Assembly: GCA_965249895.1 (NCBI GenBank)
Contig: CBDFNC010000004.1
Location: 186,001-250,000, forward strand
Direction: 5' to 3'
DNA: 64,000 nt
Source: CBDFNC01 sp965249895
GTDB lineage: Bacteria > Pseudomonadota > Gammaproteobacteria > Enterobacterales > CBDFNC01
Shown here: piece after piece, positions 56,001 to 64,000 of the stretch
Layout of the letters: each line of letters starts with the position of its first letter
Position numbering within the stretch: position 1 is the first letter of the stretch
Program-made: the position numbers and the translations under genes
The notes under the pieces: model-generated
Database searches by the model: none
What the model saw: only the letters and a program-made list of their open reading frames with translations
Told to the model about the DNA's origin: nothing

Positions 56001-59000
56001 TCTTCAGCGGTTAACACTGTAAAATTGAATGTTAAGGGATCATCCAGGACAACCAGCTGCTCCTGACCATTGACATCGGGACGATAGACAGACCTCAAAA
56101 TAGTGTGACGCCCCACTACCGTATTCAGTGCGGCTTTTAGCGCCGTTATATTTGTGTCCTGATAAAGTTGGAAAAAATGAGGGATGTGGTAAACATTTGA
56201 GCTCTGTTTAAATCGCTCGATAAATAAAATCCGCTCTTGCGCAAAAGACAGCGAACTTACTGCTGCCGGCGTTATCTTTGAGCCGCTCCATTGGGTCAGC
56301 CCTGAAACCAACTCCGAGATACTCTTTCTGTCAAACAGGGCATCCAGGCTAACTTCCAATTCCAGTTCACGGCGAATTGCCGCCTGCAGGCGAATTGCCG
56401 TAATGGAGTTGCCTCCCAAATGAAAGAAGTTATCTTGTCTACCGACCTGCTCAACGCCGAGAATATCCTGCCAGATAACACATAACTTCTCTTCCAGCTC
56501 ATTCTCCGGCGCGACATGATCCTGCCAATGATGAAGGCTTGGCTCGGGTAGCGCGTTACGATCTAACTTGCCGTTGATGGTCAGCGGTATGGAGACCAGC
56601 TCTGTGTAAGATGCCGGCACCATATACTCGGGTAAACAGACCAATAGTCCCTGCTTCAACTCAGTTGGAGAAAAAGCCTGCCCCTCGCCGGCCACTATAT
56701 AGGCCGCCAACTGGTTATCTCCCTTGCGCCGGTAGTCCACCACTACGGCTTGTTTGACCCCCGGCTGGTTTACCAGGGCGCTTTCTATTTCACCCAACTC
56801 GATACGATAACCCCGTATTTTCACCTGGCTATCGTTGCGCCCTATATACGACAGTGTCCCGTCCGCTAACCAACGTACCAAATCGCCCGTCTTATACCAG
56901 CGACACGCTGCTGAATTCGTTTCCTTTGCAAACGGATCCAGGCCAAAACGCTCTGCCGTTAACTCCTGCCGGTTGAGATATCCCCTGGCAATACCGGCGC
57001 CGCCCACATATAACTCCCCCGGGACGCCCACCGGAACAGGATTGCCTGACGAGTCCAGCACATACACTTTGCCATTGGCTACCGGACGGCCAATCTGGTT
57101 CAGGTTCGATGCCTGAACCCGGCCTCCCGTGGCGTAAATTGTCGCTTCCGTGGGTCCATAATAATTATGCAAGGCATAGTGCTCCGCCCAGTATTGACAG
57201 GCCGATGGCTCACAAGGCTCACCCGCAAACAGAATATGTTGGATTGATGGCATTGCCTGCTGCGGCATGGCGCCAAGGATTGCCGGCGGAACAAACAAGA
57301 AGTTAATCCCGTTTTGATGAATATAATCCACCAGGAGTTCGGGTTTCTTCCTCACCGCGTCTTCGAGTAAGTGCAGCTCGCCACCAAAGCACAGGCTGTT
57401 AAATATTTCAGATACGGAAACATCAAAGGTGTAGTTGCTGAAGCAGCTCGCCTTGCGGTGCACCGTATCATTCTGGTAAACCTCACGCATGGCATACAAG
57501 GTATTAATGGCCGCTCTGTGTTCAATCAGCACCCCTTTTGGTTTGCCCGTGGTGCCGGACGTATAGATAACATACGCCAGATCTGCCGCTGAACTGACCG
57601 GCCCGGCAACATCACGGCCCTCACCTGCCAGCGCCTGTGGCTGGTCCGCAACGATCAACTCGACAGGGTTTTCGCTCCCCGTCAGCCAGGACTGCAGCTT
57701 GGCCCGATGGGTTTGCTGCGTGATCAGCAGCGTCGCCTGGGTGTCATGCAGGATAAACAGACTGCGCTCCTGCGGATATTCCGGTGACACGGGCACATAG
57801 GCTCCGCCTGCTTTTAGTACCGCTAACATACTCACTATCATCTCGACACTGCGGTCGAGGTATAAGGCAATCAAGGTATCCGGACTGAGTGGCTGGCCGT
57901 TACGTAACCGGTACTGCTGCCGGATATGGTCCGCCAGCCCACAGACCCTGGACTCCAGCTGCTGATAAGTGAGTCTATCGGACCCGCAGACCAGGGCGAT
58001 GTCATCAGGGCGAGACGTCACCTGAGCCTGGAACAGCTCATACAGGGTTTTGTCGCGGGGAAAATCTGCCTCGGTCTGATTCCAGTCTGTCACCAGGGTG
58101 GTGTATTCATGCCGACTCAGCAGGCTAATTTGCTCATGGGGCTGCTGCGGGTTAAGGCCAATTTTCGCCACAATAGCCGCGAGCTGGGCTACCAGGCGAG
58201 ACGCATGCTGCCGGGTTAACCAGCTGCCATTGTAATGCAGGGTCAGCACCAGCTGTTGATCTTGCTCGTGCACTATCATCGACAGGGGCAGGTCATTCTT
58301 AATATGCGCATCCCTGAAGCTGAAGCTGGTCTCTATGTGTTCACCCGGCGCATTGTCTTTAATCTCTGGCGCCGGGTAGTTTTCAAACACGAACAAGCTA
58401 TGAAACAGCGCTTCGCCCTGATGCTGCAGACTCGCCAGGGGAACACTGCTATAGCTGTTGAGTTGCGCGGTATTGAGCTGGATCGCCTGCAGGATGTCCA
58501 GCACACTGGTCTCCGCCTTCCAGTCCACCGCCAGGGGTAAGGTATTAATATAGAGCCCTACGCTGGACTCAATACCTTCCACCGGAATATCACGGCCGGA
58601 GACGGTGGTGCCGACGATGGTTTGTTCATCTTGGGTATAGCTTTGGATCAACTTGTGCCAGGCAAACTGGACCGCCACGTTTAGGGTCAGTCCGTGCTGC
58701 TGGCACATACGTTTAACCTGCAGATAATCCTCGCCCGTCAGCTCCACCTGTTGCTGAGCCGGGCTGTCGATAAAACACCCCTGCGTCAGATCCACCGGCT
58801 GCTCCAACATCCGGTTAATATCATTGGCCTTGCCCCAACCCTTGCGCACTTCCTCCCAGTAAGCATCCGACTTGTTTTTTTCTTTTGCGTAGTACCTTTG
58901 CGCCTGGATATAGGTGGTTTCAGCCGCCACCTCCGGCACCACCCCGTTAACCAGCCTGTCATAGTATTGGTGGACTGTCTGCCATAAAATGGGGCCGCTC

Positions 59001-59674
59001 CAACCATCGCCGATGGCATGATGTTGCGTCTTTAGCACGGTAAAGCGGTTGGCCGAGTGCTTCATCAAATGAAAACGGAGCAAACCCGGCTTGGTCAGGT
59101 CAAAGCCCACTTCCCTGTCCCTGGCCTGGACAGCCGATATCTCTTTCTCACGCGCGGCGTCGGATAAACCACTCAAGTCCGTTAACGTGAAATGCCCGAT
59201 CGTGATGCTGGCACCGGCAGTGATCACCTGTACCATCTCCTCTTCCCAGTCGAAGGCAATGCGCAGGGCTGGAAATCGCACCGACACCAAAGCCCAGGCC
59301 TGTTGATAGGCACTCACATCGAGTGGCAGGTGATAATCCATCAATATCTGGGTCTGATAGGCATCGTCATCCGGCTGACTCAGGTGATGATAGATAAATC
59401 CCTGCTGCAAACTCGTGGCCGGGAAAATAGCGTCAATCTGGCCCTTATCCTGTTCAACCTCATCCGGGTTATCACAAGATTGATTAAACTGATAGAACGC
59501 GCGCTGCGAGCCGATGTCATTCGCCAGTAAAAAGTCCACTATCTGGCTTTTTTGCTGCTTAATGGTGGCGATAAGCGCATCTGATGGCGCCGCTTCAAAT
59601 GACATCTCGATGTCCTGGCCACACACCCAAATGGAGATATTGTCGTCTCTCAGCGTTTGAATTAAATCTAACAT
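53054..59674 (-). CDS. NRPS, second protein: C(D-L)-A-T-C-A(Gly)-T
   Basis: A 2206-residue, two-module synthetase. A TubC-type docking domain (1-55) precedes C1 (about 80-530; PATSLQQGFIYHH and QHHAIGDGWS). Because the upstream protein ends in an epimerase, C1 should be of the D-L type. A1 (about 560-1040) has the code DVSFLAYIYK, which I cannot assign. T1 is LGGNSI. C2 (about 1140-1580, HHIAFDGWS) precedes A2 (about 1605-2090) with code DILQLGVIWK, the glycine code. T2 is IGGDSI and a 30-residue tail ends the protein. It starts 4 bp after the upstream gene. Confidence 0.93.
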   Translation of the reverse strand: MLDLIQTLRDDNISIWVCGQDIEMSFEAAPSDALIATIKQQKSQIVDFLLANDIGSQRAFYQFNQSCDNPDEVEQDKGQIDAIFPATSLQQGFIYHHLSQPDDDAYQTQILMDYHLPLDVSAYQQAWALVSVRFPALRIAFDWEEEMVQVITAGASITIGHFTLTDLSGLSDAAREKEISAVQARDREVGFDLTKPGLLRFHLMKHSANRFTVLKTQHHAIGDGWSGPILWQTVHQYYDRLVNGVVPEVAAETTYIQAQRYYAKEKNKSDAYWEEVRKGWGKANDINRMLEQPVDLTQGCFIDSPAQQQVELTGEDYLQVKRMCQQHGLTLNVAVQFAWHKLIQSYTQDEQTIVGTTVSGRDIPVEGIESSVGLYINTLPLAVDWKAETSVLDILQAIQLNTAQLNSYSSVPLASLQHQGEALFHSLFVFENYPAPEIKDNAPGEHIETSFSFRDAHIKNDLPLSMIVHEQDQQLVLTLHYNGSWLTRQHASRLVAQLAAIVAKIGLNPQQPHEQISLLSRHEYTTLVTDWNQTEADFPRDKTLYELFQAQVTSRPDDIALVCGSDRLTYQQLESRVCGLADHIRQQYRLRNGQPLSPDTLIALYLDRSVEMIVSMLAVLKAGGAYVPVSPEYPQERSLFILHDTQATLLITQQTHRAKLQSWLTGSENPVELIVADQPQALAGEGRDVAGPVSSAADLAYVIYTSGTTGKPKGVLIEHRAAINTLYAMREVYQNDTVHRKASCFSNYTFDVSVSEIFNSLCFGGELHLLEDAVRKKPELLVDYIHQNGINFLFVPPAILGAMPQQAMPSIQHILFAGEPCEPSACQYWAEHYALHNYYGPTEATIYATGGRVQASNLNQIGRPVANGKVYVLDSSGNPVPVGVPGELYVGGAGIARGYLNRQELTAERFGLDPFAKETNSAACRWYKTGDLVRWLADGTLSYIGRNDSQVKIRGYRIELGEIESALVNQPGVKQAVVVDYRRKGDNQLAAYIVAGEGQAFSPTELKQGLLVCLPEYMVPASYTELVSIPLTINGKLDRNALPEPSLHHWQDHVAPENELEEKLCVIWQDILGVEQVGRQDNFFHLGGNSITAIRLQAAIRRELELEVSLDALFDRKSISELVSGLTQWSGSKITPAAVSSLSFAQERILFIERFKQSSNVYHIPHFFQLYQDTNITALKAALNTVVGRHTILRSVYRPDVNGQEQLVVLDDPLTFNFTVLTAEDDLLTKVRIDITRPFDLKEEAGIRLHFYEFEGSDYLLILCHHIAFDGWSYDIFMDELSTAYQATVSDCVIKLPTLDISYSDYAVWQRQHLAGETLENELSYWRQALSGFETLSLPLDKGRPAKPDYLGSNYRFALDTELSQDLRQLAKANDTTLYTVLLSGLYMTLASLSGQTDIVVGTLSDNRHQAQTQSLIGFFVNSLPLRVRLDTNTGISEFIRQVHQALVSSKKHQELPFEKLVDALDIPRELSRHPIFQVMFGMQEEGAAASGALPISRVEVFEKSDLYSPAKFDLNLSMLDGRTGISGVLNYAVSLFSVETIERICGLFQRVLLGFVQQSSGSLDQLNLVSMQERHTLLHEWSGAGPAKPQHKTLHELFEEQVEKTPDSIAFVCDSQVLTYCELNQRANRLARGIRATHQSARSKTMAEGALVALYLDRSVEMIVGILAVLKAGGAYVPIAPNYPKERVQYILADTGVSLLLTEQGYLDQLESWVGELETAPCVVAVDQPSDWHVYSADNLTATSSSLDLAYVIYTSGTTGNPKGVMIEHRAFTHFLQTLKEWLPGQTQSVLSLTNYTFDIFGLEYALALVTGGRLILSNAEVVHRDLTLHHQEITLIQQTPSLWRRFMAEQTVTLDSSHIQVLCGGESASTHLLEQLASQFGEVKQVYGPTETCIWSTANQTLPQRAREIGRPFVGESCYVLNTDRKLVPIGAPGELYIGGAGLARGYLNRPDLTEQHFVDNPFARQSGGTENESKRLYKTGDLVRWLSNGGLEFLGRNDSQVKILGHRIELGEVESALAAMADVQQAAVIDVEHNNTKALAAYLLPAAGASISIDKVRAKLISCLPEYMVPGSFNLIDHIPVSNNGKLARNLLPPPQFNHESNYVAPRNKLETALCDVWQEVLGLEQVGIYDSFFRIGGDSITAVRLLALCKRRLALDISIVTLFESKVIAALAVELEKTTSKPVPKLSSSAQQNASQKNVIGI

Positions 59675-59678
59675 CCTG

Positions 59679-62600
59679 TTAAATCCTTATTTTATTTTTT
59701 TGGCTCGATGAAACGGTCTGGAACTCCGAGTCCCTGGTGTCCAACCGTTTTTGCACATTGCGCAGGTTATCGATAGAAAGGTCGGCGGCGGCAAAGTCGC
59801 TGGGTGTTTTTATCCCGCCGGTTTTCGCCTGGATGACGCCTTGCTCTATCACTCTGTTGAGTTCGTCTTCAAACGCCTGGGTAAATACACGCGTCAACTC
59901 AGGGTTGAGCCGGGAAATCATATCAAACAGCAAAACACCGTTTTGAACCCCGCCGTAGATATTAAGTAACAGAGAGTCCTGATTGTCTTCGGCGATAATC
60001 ACGCCACATTCATCCGCCGTCATTTGCCAGTCGACAAGCTGACTGCCGTTACCTGAGGTATCGAGCTGGCCGAGGTAGTTAAATCCAATCACAGGCAATT
60101 CAATGCCTGCCAACATGCCTTTCCACTTTAAGGCACTAAAACCCAGTCCCTTATTAGGGATCTTGCGCAGGTGTTCTTTGGTTTGAATGATGGTCTCATC
60201 CGGCATATCGAAAGCCGTCAGGCGCACGGGATATACTGTGGTGAACCAGCCGACGGTTTGGGATACATCAAGCTGCTCATCTATGGTTTCACGACCGTGC
60301 CCTTCCAGAGTGATATGGTTTTGGTCACGTTTAAACACGGTTTTTAGCGCCTGGGCTAAACCACTTAACAGCAGGTCGTTTATTTCCGTGTTATATCCTT
60401 GGTTTGAACTGTGTAAAAGCAGATCCGTCACCTCGGCCGTCAGCTTGACTTGGGCTAAGTGTTTAGCCACCGGCGCCGGATATTCGGGTTGTCCGCTGGC
60501 GACACCTTTCCAGTAGCTGACTTCCTTTACATTAGCCTTCGCGTAGTCGCTCACCGCCTGACTCCACTGCCGGTAACTACTGGTTTTATCCGGTATCGAC
60601 ATGCCAGTCAGCAGTTTTTTCATGGTGTCAGCGACTATCCTGCAAGATACGGCGTCAATGATAAGGTGGTGAAACGTAAAGAATAACCTTGTGCTACCGT
60701 CTGCCAGGCCTTTGACCAAAGCCACCTGCCACAATGGCCCCTGCTCATAATCGAAATCATTCTGCAACTGGGTTAATGCGTTTCGCAATTCGCCGGACGC
60801 CATTTCACCCGCATCAATCACCCGGACCGGTTTCATAAAAACACCAGGATCTGCATGATAGCTCTGCTTACAACCTGTTTCCGTCAATACGAAACGGCAA
60901 CGCAACATATCGTGTTGCCTGGCCAGCCTTGTCACTGCCGACTCGATATCCCCGAGTCGATAGGAGGTCGGAATGCACAGCATAAAGGCCTGGTTAAAGT
61001 GATGGGCGCTGGTAAACCTTTTCTCGAAAAAGCGCTGCTGGATGGGCAATAAATCGAACTGCCCGGTTAATAGGCCCTGCTCGGTACTGGTTTTAGCTTC
61101 TTCGTCTGTCTCATCTAAAATGATGGCCAGCTCAGCAACCGTTGGCGCCTCAAAGATATCTTTAACTTGTAGGTTAAATCCTTCCTGGCGAATGCGAGAG
61201 ACCAGCTGAATACTGAGGATGGATTCTCCTCCGATACGGAAGAAATTATCATGAACCCCCACCTTTTCAATTCCGAGCACTTCCTGCCAAATCGCACAAA
61301 GCTGGGTTTCCAGTTTCTCTCTCGGCGCGACATAACTATCCGACTCCTGCACTTCAGGATCCGGTAGCGCCCTGCGGTCAACCTTGCCATTCAGGGTGAG
61401 AGGGATCCTTTCCAATACAGAGAAAGTGGTTGGCACCATATAATCCGGCAGGCTGGCTTCGAGGGATGATCTGACTTGGTCTAATTCCAAGGTCACTGCG
61501 TTGTCGGGTACCAGATAAGCGGCCAACTGCTTATTCCCTTTGGATTCGTGAACGATAACCACGGCTTGTTTTACCTCGGTCAGTTCGGCCATCACATTTT
61601 CTATTTCACCCAGCTCAATTCGGAAACCTCTTAACTTCACCTGGGAGTCGTTACGCGCGATGTAATCAATATTCCCATCAGGCAACCACCGAACCAAGTC
61701 CCCGGTTTTATACAATCGGGTATACCCGGCAGCTCTGTCCTGGGCACTGGCAAAGGGGTTGTCGATAAAACGCTCTGCGGTTAGATCCGGTCGGTTCAAA
61801 TACCCTCGGGCGACCCCGGCACCGCCTATATATAACTCCCCCGGGCTGCCAACCCCGACCGGCTCCAACGATGCGGACAAACAATACAAGCGAACATTGG
61901 GAAACGCCTTGCCTATGCTAACGCGTTCCCGTTCCGACAGGGCAATGACGGTACTGCCGACCGTCGCTTCAGTAGGGCCATATTCATTGAACACCTGTTT
62001 AAAGTTTTGCTGTAGATCATCGAGTAATACCGGTGACAGGGGCTCGCCACCCAGCAGCACGGAGCAACCCGCAAGTTTGGTATCCAGCAGCGTTGCCTGC
62101 GCAATGCTCGGGGTTGTTTTGACCAAATTAACGTCGTTATCCCGAAGGTGTTTCTGGTAGCTCTGCGTATCGATAACATCACCGCCATAGATGGCAATTT
62201 TTCCGCCCACCAATAGCGGACATAGGTTGGTTGCCACCGAGAGGTCAAAACTATAGTTGGTTGAAAAATCAACACAGCTAAACGCATCACCTAAGCGAGA
62301 GGCCAGCCCATAGGCGTGATTGATAACGCTTCTTTGCTCTATCATCACACCTTTTGGTTTGCCTGTGGTGCCCGAGGTATAGATAACGTATGCCAAATCA
62401 GCGGCATCACCGTCGCAGTCCAGGTTATCACCCGGCTGATCTGCAGGGTTATCGGCGGCAATAAGAATAGGAGTCTGAGTTGACCCTTGCATATGGGCTT
62501 GGAGTTGAGCGAGGTAGTGATGCTGAGTCAACACGATTGGAGCCTGAGTATCCTCCAGCATAAACCGAGTGCGCTCCTGCGGGCTGTCGGGAGAAACAGG

Positions 62601-64000
62601 CACATAAGCCGCCCCCGCCTTTAACACAGCTAAAATACTAACCAACATCTCAGTGCTGCGGTCAAAATATAAGCTAATGAAGGTATTGGCGTTAAGCTCG
62701 ACCCCATGTGCAATCTGGTATTGGCTGCGAATGTGATGCGCCAGCCTGTTGGCTTTTTCATTCACCTCCCGATAAGAGAGCTGAACGCCTGCAAAGGTTA
62801 AGGCGATACTTTCCGGCGTACGCACCACCTGCTGTTCGAATAACCTATGGACCGAAATATCGTCCGGGTAAGGTTGGTCCGTTTGATTCCAGCTGTTTAG
62901 TAGCCTGTTTCTTTCTGTGGAAGCCAAGAGATCTATGCTTTCGATAGGCTGTTCAAACTGTTGCACCACTCCTGCCATCACGCGCTGATACACAATGGCT
63001 ATTCTGTGCATAGTTTCCGGTGCAAACGAACCCTCGCAATACACGAGCAAACCATGGATACCCGATGGACGTTGCTCGAGCAGCAATCGTACATCTGCCG
63101 CCCTGTTAACTAGCTCTTCGCCGGTTACATCATATTCACCCTGTTGCCAGCGCTTGGAAAGTTCGGTATTCGGCTGCGTAGACTGAGCTACAAACTCGAT
63201 ACTCGCTTCAAATAGGGGATGCCTGCTAGGGTCAACCTCAATACCGAGATCTTCAATCAACTCGTTGAAGGCAACCTCTTGGTGCCCTTTAGCCGTATCC
63301 ACCAGCTGGACAAGCTGTTCAATCAGGTGGCTGATTGATTGTGTGGTATCTAGCTGAAGTCGCAATGGCAAATAGCTGGACTGTGCACTGTGCTCCGCCT
63401 GCGAAACATCCACTTTATCCGCCATGGCCAGTAGCATATCCTTCTGTCCGGACAGGCTTGCCAAGGTCACAAACAGGCCGCCGGTTAGCAGGGAATCCAC
63501 TTTTATCTCGTGTTTATCGGCAAGCTGCGCTAATTGCCGTGAAATTCCCTGTTCTAACACGAATGAATGTGCTTGCAGAGCGGCAGCATTATCCGCAGAA
63601 AGATGCCCGTTTCGTGGTAACTCAAGGCGTTCAAGACCCGCTAGCTGCTTGGTCCAGTATTTTAGGTTTCGTTCTCGTGCGCAGCCCCCCAGGTGCTCTT
63701 GCTGCCAGTTAGCTATGTGTAAGCCACTGATAGGCAAGGCCGGGTTAACGACGATTTCCGCCAGTAGGTCTGTGAAGTGATCTGCCATCCGCTTTATGGA
63801 AGTACGGGTAAATAGGTCGGTGGCGTATTCCCAACGCAGACTCAAGCCTGCTTCATCTTCCGCAATATGCAGAACCAGATCATAACTCACCCTGGACAGA
63901 GACGTAGATAAGGGCGACACATCCAGATCAGACAAGCCAAGGTCTGACTTTTTCATATTCTGGAGCGACAATACAACCTGGAACAGAGGGTTATGACTCA
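59679..64000 (-). CDS. NRPS, first protein in window (partial): C-half C-A(Asn)-T-E
   Basis: The reading frame stays open through the right edge, so at least 1440 residues are seen. They start with the end of a C domain (HNPLFQVVLSLQN ... NPALPISGL). This is followed by the C-terminal 60% of a second C domain (from WQQEHL), which lacks the HHxxxDG half. The A domain (about 375-870 from the residue at 63971) has the code DLAKLGEVGK, one position from the asparagine code DLTKLGEVGK. A T domain (IGGESI) and an epimerase (HHLIIDAVSC, EGHGRE, GWFTTVYP) follow, so D-Asn is the expected residue. The E-domain SCR replaces the usual SWR. Confidence 0.9.
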   Translation of the reverse strand, partial: SHNPLFQVVLSLQNMKKSDLGLSDLDVSPLSTSLSRVSYDLVLHIAEDEAGLSLRWEYATDLFTRTSIKRMADHFTDLLAEIVVNPALPISGLHIANWQQEHLGGCARERNLKYWTKQLAGLERLELPRNGHLSADNAAALQAHSFVLEQGISRQLAQLADKHEIKVDSLLTGGLFVTLASLSGQKDMLLAMADKVDVSQAEHSAQSSYLPLRLQLDTTQSISHLIEQLVQLVDTAKGHQEVAFNELIEDLGIEVDPSRHPLFEASIEFVAQSTQPNTELSKRWQQGEYDVTGEELVNRAADVRLLLEQRPSGIHGLLVYCEGSFAPETMHRIAIVYQRVMAGVVQQFEQPIESIDLLASTERNRLLNSWNQTDQPYPDDISVHRLFEQQVVRTPESIALTFAGVQLSYREVNEKANRLAHHIRSQYQIAHGVELNANTFISLYFDRSTEMLVSILAVLKAGAAYVPVSPDSPQERTRFMLEDTQAPIVLTQHHYLAQLQAHMQGSTQTPILIAADNPADQPGDNLDCDGDAADLAYVIYTSGTTGKPKGVMIEQRSVINHAYGLASRLGDAFSCVDFSTNYSFDLSVATNLCPLLVGGKIAIYGGDVIDTQSYQKHLRDNDVNLVKTTPSIAQATLLDTKLAGCSVLLGGEPLSPVLLDDLQQNFKQVFNEYGPTEATVGSTVIALSERERVSIGKAFPNVRLYCLSASLEPVGVGSPGELYIGGAGVARGYLNRPDLTAERFIDNPFASAQDRAAGYTRLYKTGDLVRWLPDGNIDYIARNDSQVKLRGFRIELGEIENVMAELTEVKQAVVIVHESKGNKQLAAYLVPDNAVTLELDQVRSSLEASLPDYMVPTTFSVLERIPLTLNGKVDRRALPDPEVQESDSYVAPREKLETQLCAIWQEVLGIEKVGVHDNFFRIGGESILSIQLVSRIRQEGFNLQVKDIFEAPTVAELAIILDETDEEAKTSTEQGLLTGQFDLLPIQQRFFEKRFTSAHHFNQAFMLCIPTSYRLGDIESAVTRLARQHDMLRCRFVLTETGCKQSYHADPGVFMKPVRVIDAGEMASGELRNALTQLQNDFDYEQGPLWQVALVKGLADGSTRLFFTFHHLIIDAVSCRIVADTMKKLLTGMSIPDKTSSYRQWSQAVSDYAKANVKEVSYWKGVASGQPEYPAPVAKHLAQVKLTAEVTDLLLHSSNQGYNTEINDLLLSGLAQALKTVFKRDQNHITLEGHGRETIDEQLDVSQTVGWFTTVYPVRLTAFDMPDETIIQTKEHLRKIPNKGLGFSALKWKGMLAGIELPVIGFNYLGQLDTSGNGSQLVDWQMTADECGVIIAEDNQDSLLLNIYGGVQNGVLLFDMISRLNPELTRVFTQAFEDELNRVIEQGVIQAKTGGIKTPSDFAAADLSIDNLRNVQKRLDTRDSEFQTVSSSQKNKIRI

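Overview
This window most resembles the chromosome of a marine gammaproteobacterium (Alteromonadales/Oceanospirillales/Cellvibrionales-like). The reasons are a DUF2986 protein, a Vibrio-type norspermidine pathway, a sigma-54-linked tungstate cluster, a PEP-CTERM protein, a decayed integron integrase and modular NRPS genes. I cannot assign a genus. I see no rRNA, tRNA or CRISPR array.

Region 1 (1-11.4 kb) is a graveyard of mobile DNA. An IS200-like element sits inside istA of an IS21-like element, which itself sits inside an IS630-like transposase. Two IS91-like elements follow; the second carries a tyrosine recombinase and a transposase with two nonsense codons. Next comes a frameshifted integron integrase with a LexA-like box at its start. 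The only non-transposon gene of clear function here is an orphan cyclodipeptide synthase (4882-5604), transcribed away from the dead intI.

Region 2 (11.4-22.4 kb) handles tungsten and molybdenum. A membrane histidine kinase and an NtrC-type regulator diverge from a tupABC-mobA-mobB/moeA operon that has a textbook sigma-54 promoter. A convergent modABC molybdate transporter follows.

Region 3 (22.7-36.9 kb) is housekeeping and metabolism. It holds a cold-shock protein, a SYLF lipid-binding protein, and a four-gene norspermidine operon (DABA aminotransferase, DABA decarboxylase, carboxynorspermidine synthase, carboxynorspermidine decarboxylase) behind a 900-bp leader with small basic ORFs. Then come a hypothetical protein, DUF2986, a di-haem peroxidase/MauG-like protein, a homocysteine S-methyltransferase remnant, a LysE exporter, a DapA-family lyase and a divergent MocR regulator.

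Region 4 (37.4-64 kb) starts with a PEP-CTERM protein under its own sigma-54 promoter. The rest is a leftward NRPS operon: three NRPS genes (the first runs off the right end), a JmjC/cupin oxygenase, a heterodimeric ABC exporter and a type II thioesterase. From the A-domain pockets I read the assembly line, in gene order, as ...-Asn(E)-X-Gly-Thr-X(E). It ends in an extra condensation-like domain and has no thioesterase domain in cis. A stray half condensation domain sits in the first NRPS.
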